Below, piece by piece: positions 1 to 4,598 of a stretch of 5,435 nt of DNA. Source of the stretch: Porticoccaceae bacterium. GTDB taxonomy: Bacteria > Pseudomonadota > Gammaproteobacteria > Pseudomonadales > Porticoccaceae. How positions within the stretch are numbered: position 1 is the stretch's first letter; every line of letters begins with the position of its first letter. Under the pieces are notes generated by a model. That model saw only the letters and a list, made by a program, of their open reading frames with translations, did not search any database and was not told where the DNA came from. Where the stretch lies: NCBI GenBank assembly GCA_019090225.1, contig JAHRWI010000123.1:1-5435 (forward strand), given 5' to 3'. A program made the position numbers and the translations under genes.

Positions 1-754
1 TAGCAATGGGTGTATAGGGGAAGGCCTGGCCAATCACTGCAATACGCCTACCATTGAGGGTTTTAACCACATAAGGTGGGAACACGTGACCGCTGTCTTC
101 ATCGTGAACCGGGGTGCCATCAAACAGGGCATCTTCCGTGGCTTTAATATTTTGGGCGACGAAATCACCCTTAAAGCGTTGGGCATTATCCAGGACTTCG
201 GAATCTTTATAGGTGAATTCCCAATGGCCAGTCATCACATCGACGCCGAGCAAATTGCAGGCCCCGACCATATCCTGGCCGCGGGTCCACAGGGCAGTGC
301 CGGAACCCTGCCAGGTATCGCCACCGTCGAGCAGAAGAGCGCCGCCTTTGGCCTCACCGCTGAGTCGGTCGATTAAGGTTTTTAAATAGGCGAAGCCACC
401 GACCTTGCCAAACTGTTCAGCGGATTCAGTGAAGTCCAGGTAGGTGTAGGCGTGGATATCTCGGACACTGGCCGTCTTGCCACTAGCTGTTGAAAATTCG
501 GCGAGCAGGTTTTTGCCAACTAGATGAGGGAAGCGCCCCTTTGCGCTGCCAATGCCAATATTAACGTTGGGTTCGCGAAAGTGGACGGGCAGCAGCTGGG
601 CGTGAGTATCGGTGATATGCAGAATGCGGGCATCACCTTTGGGCGTCAGCGCGTAGTAATCCGACCCCGAGAGTTTGCCCAGGTCGTCGCAACCACTGAG
701 CCCAGCGGTGAGGCTGGTTTTCCACAATAAATCGAGAAATTCCCGGCGGTTCAT
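1..754 (-). CDS. soxB: SoxB, thiosulfohydrolase (S-sulfosulfanyl-L-cysteine sulfohydrolase), 3' part outside window
   Basis: Reading the minus strand from the ATG at 754 gives 251 uninterrupted residues that run off the left edge; full SoxB is usually about 550-570, so under half is present. SoxB is a periplasmic dimanganese enzyme of the 5'-nucleotidase/metallophosphoesterase family that releases sulfate from the SoxY-bound sulfone. Visible family motifs are HITDTHAQL (46-54; metal-binding D49 and H51), RDIHAYTYLDF (98-108), GGDTWQGS (144-151), GHWEFTY (176-182), DFVAQN (197-202) and GQAFPYTPIA (242-251). The N-terminus NRREFL (2-7) is a twin-arginine export signal, which is expected because SoxB folds with its metals before export. 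A lipobox-like LSGC (19-22) ends the short hydrophobic stretch, so it may be a Tat lipoprotein (inference). The start codon shares ATGA with the stop of the upstream small lipoprotein gene, implying coupled translation. Identification is very secure; only the lipidation is uncertain. Confidence 0.97.
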   Translation of the reverse strand, partial: MNRREFLDLLWKTSLTAGLSGCDDLGKLSGSDYYALTPKGDARILHITDTHAQLLPVHFREPNVNIGIGSAKGRFPHLVGKNLLAEFSTASGKTASVRDIHAYTYLDFTESAEQFGKVGGFAYLKTLIDRLSGEAKGGALLLDGGDTWQGSGTALWTRGQDMVGACNLLGVDVMTGHWEFTYKDSEVLDNAQRFKGDFVAQNIKATEDALFDGTPVHDEDSGHVFPPYVVKTLNGRRIAVIGQAFPYTPIA

Positions 755-1131
755 GGCTTTTCTCGCGTTTCAGTTGTGCTTGCTGGCGGTTTTGGGAAGC
801 GTTCGAGCCAGGCATTTTGTTCGACTTTTGCCTGAGCCAGTGAGGCTTCTGTCAGCATGGTGGCCCGCTCGGCTTCGATCAAAGCTGTTTCCATATCACC
901 GGCTTCAAAGGCCCCTGTCGCCAGGGTTAAAGCGACTTTGGCTGGCACCCATGCATAAGCGGCTTGCTCAGATGCCTGGTATTTTGTTTGTGCCTGATCG
1001 ACTGCGTTTTTCGCCAGAGCAGCAGGGTCGTGATTTGGGCTCTGCTTAGTACAGGCTGATAGCAACAAGCCCGCTATCAGCATCAATGCCAACGCTATTG
1101 CACTGCCTATTTTGTTATTTGAGGAGTTCAT
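751..1131 (-). CDS. soxK: Small alanine-rich lipoprotein, probable SoxXA-binding protein (SoxK-like)
   Basis: This encodes 126 residues. A signal peptide (1-26) ends in the lipobox LLSAC, with lipidated C27 followed by Thr and Lys, not Asp, so outer-membrane sorting is likely. The rest (about 35-110) is predicted helical and rich in Ala, Glu and Gln, with the segment AFEAGDMETALIEAERA (73-89) followed by a Gln/Ala/Glu-rich helix. That 'GD..xA..xAxxA' pattern resembles both DUF4398-type lipoproteins and the SoxAX-binding proteins (SAXB/SoxK), which bind SoxXA and stimulate its activity in green sulfur bacteria. Its place between soxA and soxB equals that of soxK in soxXYZAKB clusters, which is the strongest argument. 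A weak AAGG lies upstream of the ATG, and its TGA overlaps the soxB start. It has no haem motif and no catalytic motif. The symbol is an assignment by position and style, not by clear sequence recognition; an unrelated periplasmic lipoprotein remains possible. Confidence 0.62.
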   Translation of the reverse strand: MNSSNNKIGSAIALALMLIAGLLLSACTKQSPNHDPAALAKNAVDQAQTKYQASEQAAYAWVPAKVALTLATGAFEAGDMETALIEAERATMLTEASLAQAKVEQNAWLERFPKPPASTTETREKP

Positions 1132-1145
1132 GTCAGGGGGCCTTT

Positions 1146-1169
1146 GTCCAGGTTACAAGAGTCCAGGTT
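1146..1169. repeat. Short direct repeat in the soxA-soxK gap
   Basis: The 9-mer GTCCAGGTT (plus strand) occurs at 1146-1154 and again at 1161-1169, a 15-bp period, inside the 56-nt gap between the soxA stop and the soxK start. It leaves no terminator-like structure. It may be a small duplication or a weak regulator half-site pair; there is no evidence for function. Confidence 0.5.
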
Positions 1170-1187
1170 TATCCGAAGCGGTAAAGA

Positions 1188-2093
1188 TTACTTTCTTATG
1201 GCCGGGCCATTGAGCGGCAGGCCATTAGCGATGTAAGTGAGGAAGTATTCGAGGTTACGGTATTCGGGGCTTTGCTGGGCAAAGGGTTCCGCACGTACCT
1301 GCTGATTACAGCGAGCAAAGCGCCGATGCAGGCTGCCGACATCCTGCCATTTGAGTCGGTAGGCCGGCCAATGGGTGACATGGCCCAGGGATGCGCTCAG
1401 TCGTTCTGAGCGCAAGCGCTTGCCAGCCAGTTGCACATGACAGCTGCTGCAGGCGAAGTTGAGCTGACCTTTGCGGCTGCTATAGAAGCGTTTGCCATCG
1501 TTGTAAGCTGCTAATGCTGCTGGACTGGTGGGTTCGGCAACAGCAATAATCTGATCTCTGGACAGAAAGGCAATATAGGCGGCAACGCGAGCGATTTCAG
1601 GGCCGTTATAGGCCAAAGGTTGATCATCGTGTTGACTACGGCAATCGTTGATGGCTAATTCAAGTGTGATCACTTCTGATCGATTTTCGTCAAAATAGGG
1701 ATATTGGCCCTTTACCGCTCCATCGCCAAAGCAATCGCTGTAGCTGGCGCCATCAGCCAGGGCTGTGTTGAAAAGTTCTTCACCTTCATCGATGGCTATT
1801 TCATAAGGGGGAAAGTCTTCGAGTTCGAGCCATTGCTCCCGAGCATCCTGATCAAAGGCGTAAACACCATCTTTATGAGCTTCCACTGGAATATCGGGAA
1901 AACGTTTTTGATAGAGAGCTCGCATAGCCTGGCGATCCGCTGTTGGATCGCCATAGGCCAGAGGGCTTTGCAGGCCTGTGTATCCGAGAATAGTCACAAC
2001 ACAGGCGATGGCCAAGTAATTCATTAAGGCAGGTATAGAAATGCCGGGGCTGTTGGTAAGAGAATAGTTACAAGGTTCTTTTTTAAAAGACAC
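1188..2093 (-). CDS. soxA: SoxA, monohaem-type L-cysteine S-thiosulfotransferase subunit
   Basis: SoxA pairs with SoxX to form the c-type cytochrome that joins thiosulfate to the SoxY cysteine. From the GTG start the protein has 301 residues. The C-terminal domain carries the haem motif CSSCH (215-219) and FARCNQQVR, whose Cys262 matches the conserved axial ligand that is modified to a persulfide in characterised SoxA proteins. The N-terminal domain lacks CxxCH; instead C121 (SDCFGDG) and C151 (NDCRSQ) are placed like the disulfide pair of monohaem SoxA. GTG at 2093 is chosen because GAGGA lies exactly 7 nt upstream. A TTG two codons earlier is only 1 nt from that motif, and ATG at 2024 has no ribosome binding site. 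The chosen start puts about 24 residues ahead of the hydrophobic export segment (roughly 25-47), which is long; the ATG would give a more normal signal peptide, so the start is not settled. The gene lies 40 nt after soxZ. Confidence 0.95.
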   Translation of the reverse strand: MSFKKEPCNYSLTNSPGISIPALMNYLAIACVVTILGYTGLQSPLAYGDPTADRQAMRALYQKRFPDIPVEAHKDGVYAFDQDAREQWLELEDFPPYEIAIDEGEELFNTALADGASYSDCFGDGAVKGQYPYFDENRSEVITLELAINDCRSQHDDQPLAYNGPEIARVAAYIAFLSRDQIIAVAEPTSPAALAAYNDGKRFYSSRKGQLNFACSSCHVQLAGKRLRSERLSASLGHVTHWPAYRLKWQDVGSLHRRFARCNQQVRAEPFAQQSPEYRNLEYFLTYIANGLPLNGPAIRK

Positions 2094-2100
2094 AAACAAT

Positions 2101-2105
2101 TCCTC
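2101..2105 (-). promoter_or_regulatory. Ribosome binding site deciding the soxA GTG start
   Basis: GAGGA on the minus strand is followed by a 7-nt spacer (ATTGTTT) and then GTG at 2093. The spacing is ideal for GTG and far too short for the in-frame TTG at 2099. Confidence 0.65.
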
Positions 2106-2133
2106 GCTGTTAATGACTATGAATTGTCTGGTT

Positions 2134-2445
2134 TTATTTGAGCGTTATTTCACCGCTACCCGTTTCTTTCATATTGTCTACCCAGTCTACTTTGATGACA
2201 TCGCCCGGGGCACTGTTATTGACCTGGAAAGACAGGTAAGGGTCTTTGGATACCGACTGTCCCCAGTTAGCGGTCATCACCAACTGGCCATTTTTGTACA
2301 GTGTGACTGTCTCAATATATTTTGCCGGGATGACAGTGCCGTCTGCGTCCCGCCGAGTGCCGGTTTCCATGGGGTGGGGAATTAATAGTTTAACTTTCGC
2401 GATAGTGCCGGATAACTTGCCGCGTATTTTAACTTTGGCTGCCAT
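2134..2445 (-). CDS. soxZ: SoxZ, sulfur-carrier complex partner subunit
   Basis: The 103-residue protein has normal SoxZ length. The hallmark LLIPHPMETGTRRD (20-33) matches the strongly conserved family segment, and an immunoglobulin-like beta fold is expected throughout, with a late WVDN (near 88-91). There is no signal peptide and no cysteine. SoxZ binds SoxY tightly, and the pair is known to be exported together on the Tat signal of SoxY. SoxYZ carries all sulfur intermediates of the pathway in the periplasm. AGGAG lies 8 nt before the ATG. The gene is unusually far (135 nt) from soxY, with a structured gap between them. Confidence 0.97.
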   Translation of the reverse strand: MAAKVKIRGKLSGTIAKVKLLIPHPMETGTRRDADGTVIPAKYIETVTLYKNGQLVMTANWGQSVSKDPYLSFQVNNSAPGDVIKVDWVDNMKETGSGEITLK

Positions 2446-2453
2446 GATGATTT

Positions 2454-2458
2454 CTCCT
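2454..2458 (-). promoter_or_regulatory. Strong ribosome binding site of soxZ
   Basis: AGGAG, within CCAGGAG (2454-2460), lies 8 nt upstream of the soxZ ATG. The 7 bases CCAGGAG are exactly complementary to CTCCTGG earlier in the same transcript (2545-2539), so this site may be masked by RNA folding. Confidence 0.8.
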
Positions 2459-2545
2459 GGTGCGGGGTCATTCCCCTGCTAGATGCCTGACTAAACGTAA
2501 ACCTTAAAGCTGAACTAAAAGTTAATCTTTAAGTTGAGCCAGGAG
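2454..2545 (-). promoter_or_regulatory. Candidate structured RNA element in the soxY-soxZ gap
   Basis: In the minus-strand transcript three pairings nest cleanly. An outer helix pairs CTCCTGG (2545-2539) with CCAGGAG (2460-2454), which contains the soxZ ribosome binding site. Inside it is a long AU-rich hairpin (2535-2500). Its lower stem is AACTTAAAG against CTTTAAGGTT with one bulged base; a 3+3 internal loop follows, then a 4-bp upper stem AACT/AGTT with a TTT loop. Next is a short GC hairpin (2479-2462), GC-A-GGGG closed by CCCCGC over a 5-nt loop. Together they make a plausible three-way junction that would hide the soxZ ribosome binding site. It could set translation of soxZ relative to soxY, or simply protect mRNA ends after processing. 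There is no U-run after either hairpin, so it is not an intrinsic terminator. Pairings are seen in sequence; folding and function are inferred. Confidence 0.4.
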
Positions 2546-2580
2546 CTAACGCTTAATTGTTTGAGTTGATTTTTCACCCA

Positions 2581-3069
2581 TTAGCCGCCGCAGCCGCCGA
2601 TAGTGACTTTGACTTCTCGCGTTGCCATATAAACTTTATCTGAGGTTTTTACCAGTGCCCGAACGGTTGAACTCTTGCCCATTTTGACCCGAAAAGAAAT
2701 ATTCGGGACGGCATCTGGGGTCAGGGTAAAACTTGCAGACAGGGGGTTGGGGTTTTCGTCCACTACCAGGGTGATGCTTTCGACACCGGTGATATCGGTG
2801 GATACAGTGACCGGCACCACCGCACCGTTTTCGGCGATATCCGGGGTTCTTAAATTAACCGCATCGCTCTCTTCAATGGGCAAACCTTTAAACAGCTCAT
2901 TGAGTACCACCTCGGTATCAGTCGCGTTAAAAGCTGCCAGGCCTGCGAACAGCTGTGCGGGTAACAGCGCTGTAGCGCCGAGGGCTAACATGCCCCCAAG
3001 CCACTGTCTTCTGCTCACAAGGCTAGTGCTGAGAGGACCCTTGGTTACAAGCTCGTTATTTGATTTCAT
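2581..3069 (-). CDS. soxY: SoxY, sulfur-carrier protein with C-terminal GGCGG
   Basis: The 162-residue protein carries the thiosulfate-derived sulfur on a cysteine near its end. The C-terminus is GGCGG (158-162), the diagnostic swinging arm, with Cys160 as the carrier residue; it is the only cysteine. The N-terminus holds a Tat signal, SRRQWLGG (19-26), followed by a hydrophobic stretch ending LPAQLFA, with probable cleavage after residue 42. The mature part (about 120 residues) has the usual SoxY length and beta-rich composition. The arginine pair begins at residue 20, so the n-region is somewhat long, but AAGGAG 6 nt before the ATG supports this start. It lies 114 nt after soxX, downstream of 11-bp repeats and a possible promoter, so it may have its own transcription. 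It forms a heterodimer with the next gene product, SoxZ. Confidence 0.97.
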   Translation of the reverse strand: MKSNNELVTKGPLSTSLVSRRQWLGGMLALGATALLPAQLFAGLAAFNATDTEVVLNELFKGLPIEESDAVNLRTPDIAENGAVVPVTVSTDITGVESITLVVDENPNPLSASFTLTPDAVPNISFRVKMGKSSTVRALVKTSDKVYMATREVKVTIGGCGG

Positions 3070-3075
3070 GGTTAA

Positions 3076-3081
3076 CTCCTT
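3076..3081 (-). promoter_or_regulatory. Ribosome binding site of soxY
   Basis: AAGGAG on the minus strand lies 6 nt upstream of the soxY ATG at 3069. It is one of the strongest ribosome binding sites in the window, consistent with high demand for the carrier protein. Confidence 0.8.
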
Positions 3082-3108
3082 CTGTGTAGAGTTCTATTCA
3101 TTGTGCTG

Positions 3109-3137
3109 GTTATTTGCTTTGTTTAAGTATTGGTCAA
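3109..3137 (-). promoter_or_regulatory. Possible internal promoter before soxY
   Basis: On the minus strand TTGACC (3137-3132; 5 of 6 to the sigma70 -35 consensus) is followed by 17 nt and AATAAC (3114-3109; 4 of 6 to TATAAT but lacking the conserved last T). Start of transcription would fall about 30-35 nt before the soxY ATG. The -35 overlaps the 11-bp tandem repeats, so a bound regulator could control it. The match is modest and the region is AT-rich, so chance is a real alternative. Confidence 0.3.
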
Positions 3138-3164
3138 GTATTGGTCAAGTATTGTTTAAGTCTA
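3121..3164. repeat. Four 11-bp tandem units between soxX and soxY
   Basis: On the plus strand four consecutive units read GTTTAAGTATT (3121-3131), GGTCAAGTATT (3132-3142), GGTCAAGTATT (3143-3153) and GTTTAAGTCTA (3154-3164). The two inner units are identical and the outer two share GTTTAAGT. The period equals about one helical turn, so each copy would face the same side of the DNA, as at iterated operator sites. On the transcribed strand the core is AATACTTGACC. It could also be replication slippage without function. Confidence 0.85.
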
Positions 3165-3183
3165 AATACATAAAATTGTGTAG

Positions 3184-3552
3184 CTACAAGCTCAAAAGAT
3201 AATCCACGACCAGGTCGAGTTCCTTGTCGTTGAGGATTTTATGCTTGCCGTAGGGCGGCATTACCGTGTTGGGATTACGTACCGTGGCGTCCCAGACCTG
3301 GGCACGCAAGACCTCTCGATCAGGAAAGCGCAGCTTCATTTGCAAAAGTGGTGGGCCGCTATTACCCGGTAGCTCACCGTCATCAATCATATGACAGGCG
3401 AGGCAGTTGCCGACACTACGATCAAAGGCGATCGCTTTGCCTTGTTCGAGAGGATTCGCAATTGGGGAGGTTTGCTCCAGGGGCTCTTCTGCCATTACCG
3501 AATAGCTGATCATGGCCGCAATGGTTAACAACACAGTAAATGCGATTTTCAT
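3184..3552 (-). CDS. soxX: SoxX, monohaem c-type cytochrome subunit of SoxXA
   Basis: The 122-residue protein has a Sec signal peptide (1-21, cleavage at VMA/EE), then one class I cytochrome c domain with haem motif CLACH (50-54), the SoxX-typical segment GNSGPPLLQMKLRFPDRE (63-80), and NPNTVMPPYGKH, whose Met98 is the expected sixth haem ligand. SoxX is the electron-accepting partner of SoxA in thiosulfate coupling to SoxY and passes electrons to the respiratory chain. Its length is at the short end for the family. The ATG overlaps the soxD stop as ATGA, and GGAGG 7 nt upstream lies inside the end of soxD, so translation is probably coupled to soxD. soxX is separated from its partner gene soxA by soxYZ, the normal XYZA order. 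Confidence 0.96.
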   Translation of the reverse strand: MKIAFTVLLTIAAMISYSVMAEEPLEQTSPIANPLEQGKAIAFDRSVGNCLACHMIDDGELPGNSGPPLLQMKLRFPDREVLRAQVWDATVRNPNTVMPPYGKHKILNDKELDLVVDYLLSL

Positions 3553-4598
3553 TGTGAGGCCTCCGCCATGTATTTAACGGCCTTAGTCACTTCCTCGTCG
3601 CTGAGCTGAGCAAAGCCGCCTTTGGGTGGCATCGTGCCCGCGTTTGATGAGATGCCGCTGATAGCGTTGGTGACGAGGGTCTCAAGGCCCTGTTCAATCC
3701 TGGGTGTCCAGCTGCTGGCATCGCCAACTTTCGGTGCGCCCGCTACGCCACTACCATGACAGATGCTGCAATATTGCTGATAGGTCTCCTGACCGGGATG
3801 ATTTGCTGGTGTTGCAGTTACTTCCATATTTGCCTGACTATTGCCTGCCTCCCCGCTGCCGCTAGCTCTATCACTTGTCTCATCCACAGCAGGGGCTGCT
3901 TCAGACAGAATCACAATGGCTTTGGGGTCACGACAGTTTTCCATGCAACGCTCATTGGCGACATCGGGCCGGGGGTCGGGTACAAAGTTGCCGGCATTAG
4001 GCATCTGTACATCGGCCAGGGTTTCTCGGTTGAGCACAAAATCATCTCCCACCAGATCATTCAGATAAAGCACGTAAGCGGTGAGGGCATAGGTCTCATC
4101 CGGTGATAGAGATTCCGGCTGAGTAAAGGGCATGGCACGGTAAATGTAGTCATACAAAGTGCTTGTGTAAGGCCAATAGCTGCCCACTGTTTTGGTGGGG
4201 CGGGCTTCTTCCAGGCTGCCCTGGCCACCGGCCAAAACAGGAAAGCGACCTTCACCTTCACCAAAGGTACCGTGGCATTGGGCGCATTTATCTTCGTAGA
4301 GGTATTCGCCATCTTCTACTGAGCCGCTACCGTCGGGGAGACCTTTACCGTCGGGTCGAATATCGATATCCCAGCCTGCAATCTGGGCTTCACTGGCCGG
4401 TGAGCCGTAGCCGTAATGGCCAATGCGGGAACTATCGTAAGCCGCCAGGGGATCAGACTGCTCTGTGGTTTGAGGTTCTGCCGTTTCGTCTAGAGAAGCG
4501 TTTTGAGAGGAGTCTTGCGAGCAGGCCCCAGTCAGCACTAACAACGAGAATGTCAATGACAGAACAAACCACCGAGCCAAACTACGAAATTTGTACAT
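3549..4598 (-). CDS. soxD: SoxD, dihaem cytochrome c subunit of sulfane dehydrogenase, lipobox at N-terminus
   Basis: The 349-residue protein is the electron-transfer subunit of SoxCD, which takes six electrons from SoxY-bound sulfane sulfur. A hydrophobic signal (about 10-25) ends LTGAC, so C26 may be lipidated; the following Ser/Gln/Glu-rich stretch (27-55) looks like a tether. Domain 1 begins with RIGHYGYGSPASEAQIAGWD (58-77), a recognisable SoxD segment, then haem motif CAQCH (105-109) with probable ligand Met156 (RAMPF). A CMENC pair (C218, C222) follows, then a low-complexity linker (about 232-266). Domain 2 has CSICH (277-281), GVAGAPKVGD and TMPPKGG with Met323, and closely resembles cytochrome c5. 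The start overlaps the end of soxC by 17 nt, and GGGGTGAG before the ATG is only a moderate ribosome binding site. Identity is firm from domain 1 and context; lipidation is inferred. Confidence 0.95.
   Translation of the reverse strand: MYKFRSLARWFVLSLTFSLLVLTGACSQDSSQNASLDETAEPQTTEQSDPLAAYDSSRIGHYGYGSPASEAQIAGWDIDIRPDGKGLPDGSGSVEDGEYLYEDKCAQCHGTFGEGEGRFPVLAGGQGSLEEARPTKTVGSYWPYTSTLYDYIYRAMPFTQPESLSPDETYALTAYVLYLNDLVGDDFVLNRETLADVQMPNAGNFVPDPRPDVANERCMENCRDPKAIVILSEAAPAVDETSDRASGSGEAGNSQANMEVTATPANHPGQETYQQYCSICHGSGVAGAPKVGDASSWTPRIEQGLETLVTNAISGISSNAGTMPPKGGFAQLSDEEVTKAVKYMAEASQ
3560..3564 (-). promoter_or_regulatory. Ribosome binding site of soxX inside soxD
   Basis: GGAGG on the minus strand sits within the last codons of soxD and 7 nt before the soxX ATG. 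With the ATGA overlap it fits translational re-initiation. Confidence 0.75.

Noticed and set aside
1132..1187. Promoter or terminator in the soxA-soxK gap
   Set aside because: Only a 9-bp direct repeat and a 3-bp stem (CCG/CGG) are visible; no -35/-10 pair or stable hairpin with a U-run was found.
2500..2535. Intrinsic terminator between soxY and soxZ
   Set aside because: The hairpin is AU-rich and not followed by a U-run in the transcribed direction, and termination here would uncouple SoxZ from SoxY.
3121..3164. CRISPR-like array
   Set aside because: Units are 11 bp and directly abutting with no spacers; there are no cas genes.
2675..3202. Open frame of 175 codons on the plus strand opposite soxY
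   Set aside because: It lies antisense to a certain soxY, runs through the repeat-bearing gap, has no ribosome binding site or domain, and its composition mirrors the codon pattern of the opposite gene.
3756..4106. Open frame of 116 codons on the plus strand inside soxD
   Set aside because: It is fully embedded antisense to the linker and haem domains of soxD, without start signals or family features.
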